From: Cryobacterium sp. MP_M3
GTDB taxonomy: Bacteria; Actinomycetota; Actinomycetes; Actinomycetales; Microbacteriaceae
Length of the DNA stretch: 64,000 bases
NCBI RefSeq assembly: GCF_015752155.1
Contig: NZ_JADOVI010000001.1
Span: 186,001-250,000 of the forward strand
Direction: 5' to 3'
The position numbers and the translations under genes were made by a program. The notes beneath the pieces were generated by a model, which saw nothing but the letters and a program-made list of their open reading frames with translations, made no database searches and was not told where the DNA came from. Below, piece by piece: positions 26,887 to 35,338 of this stretch. Positions within the stretch are counted from its first letter, which is position 1, and every line of letters begins with the position of its first letter.

Positions 26887-28596
26887 ATGAACACCCCGCC
26901 CCTCGCGACCACCAACCGGGTCTCGACAAGCTCGACCACCGGGACAGGCTCGACCACCGGGACCACCACAAACACCGGCAGCTTCGCCACGATCGAGCCG
27001 CACCTCGAGATCACCGGCGACCTCGGGCCCCGCTACGCCGAGATCCTCACCCCCGAAGCCCTGGCCTTCCTCGCTGAGCTGCACGACCGGTTCGCCGGAA
27101 CCCGGCACGACCTTCTCGCCGCCCGGCTCCGCAAGCGCGTCGACGCCGCCAACGGCCGCGACCCTGGTTTCCTGACCGAGACCGCGCACGTACGACGAGA
27201 CCCGAGCTGGCGCGTCGCCGGCGCCGGGCCCGGCCTGGAGGACCGCCGGGTGGAGATCACCGGCCCGACCGACCGGAAGATGGCGATCAACGCCCTGAAC
27301 TCCGGCGCCAAGGTGTGGCTGGCCGACCAGGAGGACGCCACCAGCCCCACCTGGGCGAACGTCGTCGAGGGCCAGCTGAGCCTGTTCGACACCGTGCGCG
27401 GGCAGTTGAGCTTCACCAGCCCGGAGGGCAAGAAGTACACGGTGACCGGCGGTCCCACGGGCCAGACCCCCACGATCGTGATGCGCCCGCGCGGCTGGCA
27501 CCTGGTGGAGAAGAACCTGATCTTTGTCGACCGGGCCAACCGGCGGATGAGCGCGTCGGGAAGCCTGGTCGACTTCGGACTCTATTTCTTCCACAATGCG
27601 AAACGGCTGATCGAGGATGGCAGCGGTCCGTACTTCTATCTGCCGAAGCTCGAGAGCCACTACGAGGCCCGGCTGTGGGACGACATCTTCAGCCACTCCG
27701 AAGAGAGCCTCGGAATCGAGTACGGCACGATCCGCGCCACCGTCCTGATCGAAACGATCCAGGCCGCGTTCGAAATGGAAGAGATCCTCTACGAGCTGCG
27801 CGATCACTGCGCCGGGCTGAATGCCGGTCGTTGGGACTACATCTTCAGCATCATCAAGACCTTCCGCTCCCGTGGACGCCGTTTCGTCTTCCCCGACCGC
27901 AAGCAGATCACGATGACCCTGCCGTTCATGCGGGCCTACACCGAACTGCTCGTCTCCACCTGCCACCGCCGGGGGGCATATGCGATCGGCGGCATGAGCG
28001 CGTTCATCCCGAACCGGCGCGACCCCGAGGTGACGGCCCGGGCACTGGAACAGGTCGCCGCCGACAAGCGGCGTGAGGCGACCGACGGCTTCGACGGCAC
28101 CTGGGTCGCGCACCCTGACCTCATCCCCACCGCGCAGGCGGAGTTCGACGCCGTGCTCGGAGACAAGCCGAACCAGGTGCACCGCACCCGCGACGACGTG
28201 TCTGTGACCGCGGCCGACCTGCTCGACGTGGCATCCGCCGGCGGTGAGATCACCGGGTCCGGGGTGCGCGACAACATCAAGATCGGGCTGCGCTACATCG
28301 AGTCGTGGCTGCGCGGCGTGGGGGCTGCCGCGATCGACAACCTGATGGAGGATGCCGCGACCGCCGAGATCTCCCGCTCGCAGATCTGGCAGTGGGTCCA
28401 CGACAACTCGCTCACCGCGGAGGGTCGCCGGATCGACAAGACCTGGGTCAACGAGCAGGTCGCCGAGGTCTTCGCCGGGCTCGAGCGCACGTCGGGCGAC
28501 CGCTTCGATGACGCCCTCGAGGTGTTCCGGGCATCCGCCCTGGAGCCTGAATTCCCGACGTTCCTCACCGTCGGCGCCTACGCCCGCTACCTGTAG
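26887..28596 (+). CDS. aceB: Malate synthase A
   Basis: 569 residues. It condenses glyoxylate with acetyl-CoA to malate and CoA (glyoxylate shunt, cytoplasm). The family core is intact: LNSGAKVWLADQEDATSPTW, RPRGWHLVEKN, IRATVLIETIQAAFEMEEIL, LNAGRWDYIFSIIK and GMSAFIPNRRD. The ATG at 26887 has AAGGAGA upstream. The first 35 or so residues are an unusual Ser/Thr/Gly stretch produced by an in-frame dispersed repeat; the homologous body begins near EPHLEITGDLG. Divergent ramB points to acetate-dependent control. Confidence 0.95.
   Translation: MNTPPLATTNRVSTSSTTGTGSTTGTTTNTGSFATIEPHLEITGDLGPRYAEILTPEALAFLAELHDRFAGTRHDLLAARLRKRVDAANGRDPGFLTETAHVRRDPSWRVAGAGPGLEDRRVEITGPTDRKMAINALNSGAKVWLADQEDATSPTWANVVEGQLSLFDTVRGQLSFTSPEGKKYTVTGGPTGQTPTIVMRPRGWHLVEKNLIFVDRANRRMSASGSLVDFGLYFFHNAKRLIEDGSGPYFYLPKLESHYEARLWDDIFSHSEESLGIEYGTIRATVLIETIQAAFEMEEILYELRDHCAGLNAGRWDYIFSIIKTFRSRGRRFVFPDRKQITMTLPFMRAYTELLVSTCHRRGAYAIGGMSAFIPNRRDPEVTARALEQVAADKRREATDGFDGTWVAHPDLIPTAQAEFDAVLGDKPNQVHRTRDDVSVTAADLLDVASAGGEITGSGVRDNIKIGLRYIESWLRGVGAAAIDNLMEDAATAEISRSQIWQWVHDNSLTAEGRRIDKTWVNEQVAEVFAGLERTSGDRFDDALEVFRASALEPEFPTFLTVGAYARYL
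26916..26961 (+). repeat. Dispersed REP-like repeat translated within aceB
   Basis: The unit CTCGACAAGCTCGACCACC is followed by a second partial unit (GACAGGCTCGACCACCGGG). Together they encode residues of about 10-25 (RVSTSSTTGTGSTTG). From memory, the GGTCTCGACAAGCTCGACC type of sequence is a common intergenic repeat of Microbacteriaceae and relatives. Here it lies inside the reading frame, with no stop. Confidence 0.65.
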
Positions 28597-28621
28597 CCCG
28601 GCCCGATCTCGCCTCCTCTCC

Positions 28622-28683
28622 CCGCGAGAGTGCACTTTTCGCCCCTTCGATCACCGTGAGGGGCGAAAAGTGCACTCTCGCGG
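28622..28683. repeat. Perfect 25-bp-arm inverted repeat after aceB
   Basis: Arms 28622-28646 and 28659-28683 are exactly complementary (outer CCGCGAGAGTGCAC, inner TTTTCGCCCCT), with a 12-nt loop. The element begins 26 bp after the aceB stop and ends 64 bp before the next gene. It would form a very stable hairpin and may act as terminator or transcript-end protector. The rest of the 150-bp gap shows nothing else. Confidence 0.85.
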
Positions 28684-28746
28684 CCTGTCGGGGCGGCGGT
28701 GCGACGGGCTTGCGACCGGGGGCGTGGGTGTCGGTAGGGTGGAGCG

Positions 28747-29274
28747 ATGGTGACGATACGACGGGCGACCGGGGCGGATGCCGCGGCGCTGGCAGAGCTG
28801 GCCGAGGCCACCTTCCGGCTGGCGACACCCGCGCATACGACCGATCAGGCGGTGGCCGAGTTCCTCCGCGACGTGCTCGCCGAATCCAACTTCGCCGGGT
28901 TTCTGGCCGACCCTGACCGGGTCATCCTGGTCGCCGAGGAGGACGGTGCCCTGCAGGGGTACACCATGCTCGTCTTCGGCGATCCGACGGATGCCGACGC
29001 CCGGGCCGCCATCCGCATCCGCCCCACCGTAGAGCTCAGCAAATGCTATCTGCGCGAGGAAACCCATGGCCGCGGAGTCGCCGCCCCGCTGATGGCGGCG
29101 ACTCTGGATGCGGCGAGGGAGCGCGGCGCCGCGGGCAGCTGGCTCGGCGTGAACCAGGAGAACGGGCGGGCCATCCGGTTCTACGAGAAGAACGGCTTCG
29201 TCAAGGTCGGCGTGAAGCGCTTCCTCGTCGGCGGGCAGTACGAGGATGACTTCGTGCTGGAACGGGCCCTCTAA
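28747..29274 (+). CDS. GNAT family N-acetyltransferase
   Basis: 175 residues. A full GNAT domain is visible: MVTIRRATGADAAALAELAE at the start, the YLREETHGRGVAAPLMAATL acetyl-CoA loop near residues 100-118, and NGRAIRFYEKNGFVKVGVK at the end. The layout is like ribosomal-protein or small-molecule acetyltransferases (RimI/PhnO-like), but the substrate cannot be read. It is convergent with the photolyase gene; their stops overlap by 4 bp. Confidence 0.87.
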   Translation: MVTIRRATGADAAALAELAEATFRLATPAHTTDQAVAEFLRDVLAESNFAGFLADPDRVILVAEEDGALQGYTMLVFGDPTDADARAAIRIRPTVELSKCYLREETHGRGVAAPLMAATLDAARERGAAGSWLGVNQENGRAIRFYEKNGFVKVGVKRFLVGGQYEDDFVLERAL

Positions 29275-30761
29275 GCCGATCCGGGTGCGCCGGGACGGGT
29301 GCCCGTCGCCCCTGCATCCGGGTCGCGGGCCGCGCGGGCCGCGAGCGCCTGGTCCTTCACGCCCTTGATCTGCTCGTAGGCGGCCAGGGCCGCCCGTCTC
29401 GTCTCGCCGAGGTCGACGATCGGCGCCGGATAGGCATCCGTGCCCCACTCGGGCACGTACTCGCGGATGTACTCGCCGTGGGGGTCGAATTTCTTCGCTT
29501 GCAGCTCAGGGTTGAACACCCGGAAGTAGGGTGCGGCGTCGGCGCCGGAACCGGCCACCCACTGCCAGCCGAACGGGTTGCTCGCCGCGTCGGCGTCGAC
29601 GAGGGTGTCCCAGAACCATGCCTCGCCCTCCCGCCAGTCGATCAGCAGGTTCTTGATCAGGAACGACGCCGTCACCATCCGCACGCGGTTGTGCATGCTG
29701 CCGGTGCGCCAGAGCTCGCGCATCCCGGCGTCGACCAGGGGGAATCCGGTGTGGCCCTGCTGCCAGGCGCCGAGGGCCGCCCGGTCGAGCGGCGGCCAGG
29801 GGAAGGCGTCGAACTCGGGCCGCAGGTTCACGGTGGCCAGGTCGGGGGCGTTGAACAGCACGTGGTGGGCGAATTCCCGCCAGCCCACCTCGGTGAGAAA
29901 CCGGGAAGCGCTCTCCTGCGCCCGGCCGGTCAGGCCCATCCGCGCCCACTCTGTCGCATGCCAGATCTGGAATGGACTGATCTCGCCCCAGCGCAGGTGC
30001 GGTGACAGCCGGGAGGTGGCCGCCCGGGCCGGCTCGTCGCGTTCGTCGGCGTACCGGGGGAGCGCGTCGCGGAGGAAACCATCGAGCAGACGCTGCGCGG
30101 AGGCTTCGCCCGGCTGCCACGCCTCGCGCAGCCCAGCGGCCCAGTCGGGCCGGTCGGGCAGGAGCGCCCAGTCCGCCAGGTCGTCGGAGGCGAGCGTGTC
30201 CGGGTAGCCGGGGAGCGCCGCCGGGGCCGGGTAGGGAGGCCGGGGCGGAGGTGCGGCCTGACAGGCCCGCCAGAACGGGGTGAACACCGAATACGGCCCG
30301 CCCTGCCCGGTCCGGATCGTCCACGGCTCGTGCAGCAGCGACCCGGCGAAGCTGTCGGCCGCCAGACCGGACTGCCGCAACCCTGTTTTCAGGCCGGCGT
30401 CGACGGCCCGCTCGGCGGCGCCGTAGCGGCGGTTCCAGAACACCGCGCCTGCCCCGACGGATGCCGCCAGTCCGGTCAGAACCGCCTCGGCCGGCCCGCG
30501 CCGGAGCGTCAGCCGCGCGCCGAGGCTCTCCAGCGAATCGGCGAGGGAGACCAGGCTCCCGTGAAGCCACCACCTGGCCGCACCGCCGATCGGCCGGATC
30601 CCGGCCGATTCCTCGTCAAGTACATACACGGCCACGATCGGCCGGCCCCGCTCGACGGCCGCGTGCAGCGCCGGGTTGTCGGCCAGGCGGAGGTCGTCCC
30701 TGAACCAGACGATCGACGGTCCGGTTCCCGTGGCGGCGTCGTCCGCCTGAGCGCCGGTCAC
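29271..30761 (-). CDS. phrB: Deoxyribodipyrimidine photolyase (cryptochrome/photolyase family)
   Basis: 496 residues from a GTG. It repairs cyclobutane pyrimidine dimers in UV-damaged DNA using light, FADH- and an antenna cofactor. The N-terminal antenna domain (SIVWFRDDLRLADNPALHAA) and the C-terminal FAD domain are both complete. The latter has SRLSPHLRWGEISPFQIW, TGFPLVDAGMRELWRTGSMH, NRVRMVTASFLIKNLLIDW and DADAASNPFGWQWVAGSG. The last motif is that of CPD photolyases rather than plant cryptochromes. The start overlaps the upstream oxidoreductase stop by 4 bp (GTGA). Confidence 0.93.
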   Translation of the reverse strand: MTGAQADDAATGTGPSIVWFRDDLRLADNPALHAAVERGRPIVAVYVLDEESAGIRPIGGAARWWLHGSLVSLADSLESLGARLTLRRGPAEAVLTGLAASVGAGAVFWNRRYGAAERAVDAGLKTGLRQSGLAADSFAGSLLHEPWTIRTGQGGPYSVFTPFWRACQAAPPPRPPYPAPAALPGYPDTLASDDLADWALLPDRPDWAAGLREAWQPGEASAQRLLDGFLRDALPRYADERDEPARAATSRLSPHLRWGEISPFQIWHATEWARMGLTGRAQESASRFLTEVGWREFAHHVLFNAPDLATVNLRPEFDAFPWPPLDRAALGAWQQGHTGFPLVDAGMRELWRTGSMHNRVRMVTASFLIKNLLIDWREGEAWFWDTLVDADAASNPFGWQWVAGSGADAAPYFRVFNPELQAKKFDPHGEYIREYVPEWGTDAYPAPIVDLGETRRAALAAYEQIKGVKDQALAARAARDPDAGATGTRPGAPGSA

Positions 30762-31831
30762 GCGCGCGGGTCCGCCGCGGCCGGACCCTGGCCGTTCGCA
30801 GCGCCGGGTTCACTCCCGGTCACCGCGCCGCCCGCGGTGGTCAGCGGCACATCCGAGATGCGCAGCACGATCTTGCCCCTGGTGTGGCCCTGTTCGATCA
30901 GGCGGTGGGCGGCTGCCCCGTCGGCGAGCTCGAACACCCGGTCGACGTGCACCCGCACGGTGCCGTCCTCGATCAGGCCGCTGATCCAGTCCAGGGTGCG
31001 CGCATCGGCGGGGACCTTGTAGCCGGTGGCGCGGATGCCGGCGGCGGCGGCATCCGCGGCCATCGTCGGCCAGCTGCCGGTGGGCGCGTTCACGAGGATG
31101 CCGCCTGCGCGGAGCACCGTGAGCGACCGGGTGCCGGTGTTGTCGTGCACATTGCCGATCAGGTCGATCACCGAGTCGAGTTCGGCGAGGACCTCGTCGA
31201 ACCGGGTCTCGGTGTAGTCGATGACCTCGTCGGCGCCGAGCTGGCGGAGGAAGTCGAGGTTGCGGGTCGACCCGGTGGCGATCACGTGCGCGCCGAACGC
31301 CTTAGCGAACTGCACCGCAAAGTGGCCCACGCCGCCGCTGCCGGCGTGGATGAGCATCCGTTGCCCCGGCGCTGCCTCGGCCAGCTCGACGACCATCCCC
31401 CAGGCGGTGAGCGCGGCGACCGGCACGGCGGCGGCCTCGATGTGGCTGAGCCGCGCGGGTTTGCGGGTGACGCTCAGGCTGGACACGGGGAGGTACTCGG
31501 CGTAGCTGCCCGAGGTGCGAGGAACCCGCGCCATGCCGTACACCTCGTCGCCGGGCTGGAGCGGGAATGCTTCGTACGGCGCGCTGACGACGACGCCGCT
31601 GAAGTCGTTGCCGAGCACCGCGGGGTAGGCGGAGATCGCCGCGGAGACGCCCTTCCCGGCGCGGGTCTTGGCATCGATCGGGTTGACCCCGGCCGCCACG
31701 ACACGCACGATGAGCTCATCGAGCACGGCGACCGGGGCCGGCACGTCGGCGAGGTGCAACTCGTCAGCCGCGCCGGGCCGGTCGATCACGAGAGCGCGCA
31801 TGGACAAGGGCAGTTTCGTGGCGATTCCCAT
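30758..31831 (-). CDS. Zinc-independent NADPH:quinone oxidoreductase-like protein (MDR superfamily)
   Basis: 357 residues from the ATG at 31831 (GGTGGAG upstream). It is a medium-chain dehydrogenase/reductase with N-terminal substrate domain (GVNPIDAKTRAGKGV, LGNDFSGVV) and Rossmann motif HAGSGGVGHFAVQFAKAFGA. The zinc ligands of alcohol dehydrogenases are absent, as in the quinone oxidoreductase branch. It ends IEQGHTRGKIVLRI, then a disordered tail. It lies directly before phrB with overlapping stop/start, so both may answer oxidative or light stress. Earlier in-frame codons up to 32089 look like translated UTR. Confidence 0.88.
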   Translation of the reverse strand: MGIATKLPLSMRALVIDRPGAADELHLADVPAPVAVLDELIVRVVAAGVNPIDAKTRAGKGVSAAISAYPAVLGNDFSGVVVSAPYEAFPLQPGDEVYGMARVPRTSGSYAEYLPVSSLSVTRKPARLSHIEAAAVPVAALTAWGMVVELAEAAPGQRMLIHAGSGGVGHFAVQFAKAFGAHVIATGSTRNLDFLRQLGADEVIDYTETRFDEVLAELDSVIDLIGNVHDNTGTRSLTVLRAGGILVNAPTGSWPTMAADAAAAGIRATGYKVPADARTLDWISGLIEDGTVRVHVDRVFELADGAAAHRLIEQGHTRGKIVLRISDVPLTTAGGAVTGSEPGAANGQGPAAADPRA

Positions 31832-32203
31832 GTCCCCATTCTCCACCGGCAGCCAGAGCCGCGGCGACGACAAGGGGTCGCGCGGCGGCGGCATGTGCGG
31901 CGGCCATTGTCGGCCAATCCCCGCCGTCGGTAAGCGAGGGTGCCCCGAATTGGGGGTACGGAAATCGCCGCTCCCCCTCGGCTTGGGGGTGCCGGAGTCT
32001 GGCCGTCGGACGGCGTCCCGCAATAGTCTGTCCTCACAAAGGGGGACCACGGTTCTCCTTTGACGGGGAACCATCCTTGTGGGCGTCACCGGGCAACCGG
32101 TGGAACCGGTCCACGATCAATTTCTTCCGGCAGTGAGCGGAGGATCGCGCCGAACCCGAACCGGCGCGATCCTCCGCCACTCGCCCCGGGCTGCGGGCGT
32201 CCG
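31832..32203. other. 372-bp intergenic region with hairpins, no gene seen
   Basis: No convincing ORF. A strong inverted repeat has 16-bp perfect arms (32137-32152 and 32162-32177; outer GCGGAGGATCGCGCCG) and can extend outward past a 1-nt bulge; it sits 27 bp beyond the YqaJ-gene stop and probably terminates that gene. Farther left, 32035-32085 can fold weakly around GGTTC/GAACC. The start-proximal 100 bp should hold the oxidoreductase promoter, but I could not fix its hexamers. Confidence 0.6.
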
Positions 32204-32845
32204 CTACCGGGCGCTCATCGTGTTGAGCCGGGCGATGAGGTCGTTGGCGTAACCGACGAGGATCGCGATCTGGTCGTCGTCTCGCTCGATCCACCGGCAC
32301 TCCGGCTCGGGGTTCACCGGCACGAAATCCTTGTGCTGCTCCCAGACGAGCAGGGTGCGCTCGGCGCCGAGCACGTACTGCTGCCACCAGACCTGGCGCA
32401 GGTATGAGCGCGGGATGCTGCGCCACGGTTTGCTGGTCGTCTTGATCTCGGCGAGTTCCAGCCCTCCTGCCCCGGCGCCCACTCCGTCGGGAGTGGCCAG
32501 GTGGCGGCGATGCTCCGCCGCGTGGAACAGGGTGGTGCTGGGTTCGATCCCGTACTTGCCGAGCACCCAGGCCGCGATCTCCGGCTCCCGGGCCCGGCCG
32601 TGATCCGTGAACGTGTTACCGCCGAAACTGCTCCCGTTGAACTTGTCGAAGGCCGCGTTCTGCACCGATTTCGGGGTGGCGAGCTTGGCGACATCCGTGG
32701 CCGTGATCCCCTGGGCCCTCGCCCGCAGCCAGGCCACCCGGTCGGTCGAATCGGCGACGATGCGGAGCAGGTGCGGTGCCGTGGCCGTCGCGCCCGGAAC
32801 GGGTGACTCGTCCTCCTCGAACAGGGAGAGCATGGTGTCGGTCAC
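32204..32845 (-). CDS. YqaJ-family phage-type exonuclease/recombinase
   Basis: 213 residues. The YqaJ nuclease fold is readable: RVAWLRARAQGITATDVAKL (about 35-54), then GRAREPEIAAWVLGKYG, with catalytic acidic residues in ATPDGV (about 116-121) and the LAEIKTT E-x-K motif. YqaJ proteins are lambda-exonuclease-like 5'-3' enzymes usually found beside a single-strand annealing protein in phages. Here the gene stands alone among ordinary chromosomal genes, with no RecT-like partner visible. Its job may be repair or processing of linear DNA. Confidence 0.82.
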   Translation of the reverse strand: MTDTMLSLFEEDESPVPGATATAPHLLRIVADSTDRVAWLRARAQGITATDVAKLATPKSVQNAAFDKFNGSSFGGNTFTDHGRAREPEIAAWVLGKYGIEPSTTLFHAAEHRRHLATPDGVGAGAGGLELAEIKTTSKPWRSIPRSYLRQVWWQQYVLGAERTLLVWEQHKDFVPVNPEPECRWIERDDDQIAILVGYANDLIARLNTMSAR

Positions 32846-32892
32846 AACCCCATTGTCTCCCGGCGGGACTCCCGCCGGCGCCAGGCCGCGCC

Positions 32893-32940
32893 CGTTTCGG
32901 CAGCCCGCACCCGCCGAAGCGGTGGCGGGCTGCCGAAACG
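32893..32940. repeat. Inverted repeat, family 3 copy 1 (TTTCGGCAG ends)
   Basis: Arms CGTTTCGGCAGCCCGC (32893-32908) and its exact complement (32925-32940), with a 16-nt loop. It sits between the YqaJ-gene start and the ABC ATPase stop. A relative with the same GTTTCGGCAG core lies at 58481-58537. Likely terminator for the ABC genes upstream on the minus strand. Confidence 0.75.
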
Positions 32941-32968
32941 AGCGCTGGGGCAGTCAGCTGGGGGAGAG

Positions 32969-33640
32969 TCAGGCGACTTCCTTGAGCACTCCCTGCTTGA
33001 TCTGCAGGCGGCGCTGGGCCCGCCTGGCGACGGCCGAATCGTGGGTGACCACGATCAGGGTCAGGCCGCGGTCCCGCCAGAGCCCCTCGAGCAGGTCCAT
33101 GATCTCGTCGCGGGTTCCCTCGTCGAGGTTGCCGGTGGGTTCGTCGGCGAGGAGCACGGCCGGCTCCTTGACAAGGGCCCGGGCGATGGCCACCCGCTGC
33201 TGCTGCCCGCCGGACAGCTCGGCAGGCAGGTGGCCGCCCCGGTCGCCGAGGCCGACGGCTTCGAGCGCCGCGGCCGCGCGTGACCGCCGGTCGGCATGGC
33301 CGAGCCCGAGCGGGGCGAGCGCCGTCTCCACGTTCTCCTGCGCCGTGAGCGTCGGGATCAGGTTGAAGCCCTGGAAGACGAAGCCGATCTTGGTCGCCCG
33401 GATCACCCCGAGCTTCCCGTCGCCGAGCCGGGACAAGTCGGCCTCGCCCAGGTGCACGGTACCGGCGGTGGGCCGGTCCAGTGCCCCGAGCATCTGCAGC
33501 AGGGTGGACTTGCCGCCGCCGGTCGGCCCCTGGATGGCGACCATCTGGCCGTCCGGGATCGTCAGGGTCACGTTGCTCAGCGCGGTGACGGAGCGCTTGC
33601 CCTGGTCGTACTTCTTGGTGACGTTCGTCAATTCATACAT
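32969..33640 (-). CDS. ABC transporter ATPase, MacB/LolD type
   Basis: 223 residues, the standard size for this class. The Walker A is GPTGGGKST (Gly-rich but with the invariant Lys intact), the signature LSGGQQQRVAIARALVKEP, Walker B VLLADEPTGNLD, the H-loop VVTHD. It powers the FtsX-like permease encoded just upstream on this strand. Such pairs export peptides, antibiotics or lipoproteins, or transmit force. The adjacent OmpR-type two-component system suggests induction by cell-envelope stress. Confidence 0.93.
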   Translation of the reverse strand: MYELTNVTKKYDQGKRSVTALSNVTLTIPDGQMVAIQGPTGGGKSTLLQMLGALDRPTAGTVHLGEADLSRLGDGKLGVIRATKIGFVFQGFNLIPTLTAQENVETALAPLGLGHADRRSRAAAALEAVGLGDRGGHLPAELSGGQQQRVAIARALVKEPAVLLADEPTGNLDEGTRDEIMDLLEGLWRDRGLTLIVVTHDSAVARRAQRRLQIKQGVLKEVA

Positions 33641-33708
33641 CTGCTGATTCCTTCAGGTTCGGGGTTCGACGTTCGAGGAGGTCCGGGTCCGGCCTAGGCC
33701 CGGGCCGG

Positions 33709-35166
33709 TCAGGCGATGCTGCGCAGGGCCTCGGCCGGGCGCAGCCGGGAGGCGCGCCAGCCGCCGATCGCCCCGGCGAGCAGCCCGCCGAGCACGGACA
33801 GTCCGACCGCGATGAGGATCACCGACACCGTCACCGGAGCCGTCAGCACGATGTCGGAGGTCGCGGCCGCCTGCGCGGCGCCACCGAACCCGCGTCCGGC
33901 GCCGGGTCCGCCCGGGCCGGCCGCGGCCACGCTGGTCGTGCCCGCGGTCAGGGTCGGGGCGACGAGGTTGACCACGAGGATGCCGAGCAGGCCGATGGCG
34001 ATGCCCGCGGCGCCGCCGATCAGGCCCTGCACGAGCGATTCACCCGCGACCTGGCGCACGATCTTGCCGTTGGACCAGCCGATCGCCTTCAGGGTGCCGA
34101 ACTCCCGGGTGCGCCGGGTGACCCCGGAAACCGTGAACAGGACCGCGATCAGGAACGCCGCGGCGAGCACGATCAGCGACAGCCACAGGCCGAGGTTCTT
34201 GACCAGGTCGGAGGCGCTCGAGAGGGACCCGGAGACGCTCGAGGCGAGGTCGGCCTGGGTCTTCACCGTCGTGGCGGGGAGCGCCTTCCCGATGTCGGAC
34301 TGCACCTGGGCGATGTCGGTGGAGGACGCCGCCTGCACGTAGATGTTGGAGACCTGCCCGGTCAGGCCGGACAGGGTCTGCGCCACGTCGAGAGGGATGT
34401 AGACGTTCGCGGCCGTGGCGGCGTCGGCGGATGCCGCGGTGACGAGCCCGACGATGGTGAAGTCGGTCCCGGCGATGGCGACGGTGCCGCCGGTGGCGAG
34501 TGACGCCGAGGTGGCGTAGCTCGAGTCGAGCACGGCGACGTGAGCGCCGGCATCCGCCTTGGTGAGGGAGCGGCCGTCGGTGAGGGTCACCGCCGAGAGC
34601 GGACCGACGGCCTCATCGGCCGGGTCGAGCCCGAGCACGGAGAAGGAGTCCACGTTGAACGAGCTGCCCCCGGCACCGTCCGGGCCGCCCTCCGGCGGGG
34701 TGGCGCCCTCGGCGGGCGCGGTGCCCGGGGTGAATGTCGGCAGCGCCCCGTTGAAGGTCGTGTTCTCCAGCGCGAGGGTGGCGGATGCCCCGCTCACGTT
34801 GTCGACGGCGGTGACCGTGGCCAGCGCCGTCGAGTCGAACGTCGACGTGCCGCGGGTGGCGTTCAGCCGGGACCGGCTGACCGTGGTGGTTCCGTCGGTC
34901 GCGGTGCCGTCGGCGGCGCCGAAATCGAACCTCTGCGGTCCGCCGCTGGTGTCGCCGGCCGTCGGGGCCGTCGGCGTCTGGCTCACGGTGATGTCGGTGC
35001 CGACGCCGTAGACGGATTCGAGCACGGTGGCCTGGGCGAGCTGCACCCCACTGGACACGGCATTGACGATGATGACCAGGGCGATGGCCAGGGCCATGCC
35101 GATCGCGACGATCGCGGTCTGCTTTCGGCGGCCGGCGAGCTCCCGCCGCAGGTACGTGATAAACAT
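33709..35166 (-). CDS. ABC transporter permease, FtsX/MacB family
   Basis: 485 residues. One N-terminal membrane span (IVAIGMALAIALVIIVNAVS) is followed by a large extracytoplasmic domain of about 290 residues (MacB periplasmic core-like). Then come three C-terminal spans with the FtsX motif VTRRTREFGTLKAIGWSNGKI between the first two. The extracellular part is rich in Thr/Ser/Gly and two low-complexity stretches. Its ATPase follows 68 bp downstream. A hairpin (35174-35205) lies just before the start codon, and an operator array lies farther upstream. Confidence 0.9.
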   Translation of the reverse strand: MFITYLRRELAGRRKQTAIVAIGMALAIALVIIVNAVSSGVQLAQATVLESVYGVGTDITVSQTPTAPTAGDTSGGPQRFDFGAADGTATDGTTTVSRSRLNATRGTSTFDSTALATVTAVDNVSGASATLALENTTFNGALPTFTPGTAPAEGATPPEGGPDGAGGSSFNVDSFSVLGLDPADEAVGPLSAVTLTDGRSLTKADAGAHVAVLDSSYATSASLATGGTVAIAGTDFTIVGLVTAASADAATAANVYIPLDVAQTLSGLTGQVSNIYVQAASSTDIAQVQSDIGKALPATTVKTQADLASSVSGSLSSASDLVKNLGLWLSLIVLAAAFLIAVLFTVSGVTRRTREFGTLKAIGWSNGKIVRQVAGESLVQGLIGGAAGIAIGLLGILVVNLVAPTLTAGTTSVAAAGPGGPGAGRGFGGAAQAAATSDIVLTAPVTVSVILIAVGLSVLGGLLAGAIGGWRASRLRPAEALRSIA

Positions 35167-35173
35167 GGCACTC

Positions 35174-35318
35174 CAGTTCCGGCGATGGGACCACCGCCGG
35201 AACTGAAGCTACGAACATCGCCTATGGCGGTGCTATCGGCAAGCTATGAATCGGCCATGGAGCCGGGAATGAGCGTCTTCACAGGGGCGCCACGGGTTTC
35301 GCATAGCCGTTTCATAGC
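35174..35318. promoter_or_regulatory. Phased CATAGC/GCTATG operator array and leader hairpin
   Basis: Three direct hexamers lie exactly 11 bp apart: CCTATG (35221), GCTATC (35232) and GCTATG (35243). Two complementary hexamers CATAGC lie at 35302 and 35313, also 11 bp apart. Helically phased direct repeats are how OmpR/PhoB-type regulators bind, so the adjacent response regulator probably controls both the exporter (leftward) and itself (rightward). Next to the permease start, arms 35174-35184 and 35195-35205 are perfectly complementary (11 bp). Confidence 0.65.
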
Positions 35319-35338
35319 TGACTGGGGATACTGGGAGC

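Noticed and set aside
31920..32000. GAATT-containing hairpin (CCCC-GAATT-GGGG) as a fifth copy of the 80-bp element
   Set aside because: It lacks the TCAGG part of the end and has no second end at the right distance.
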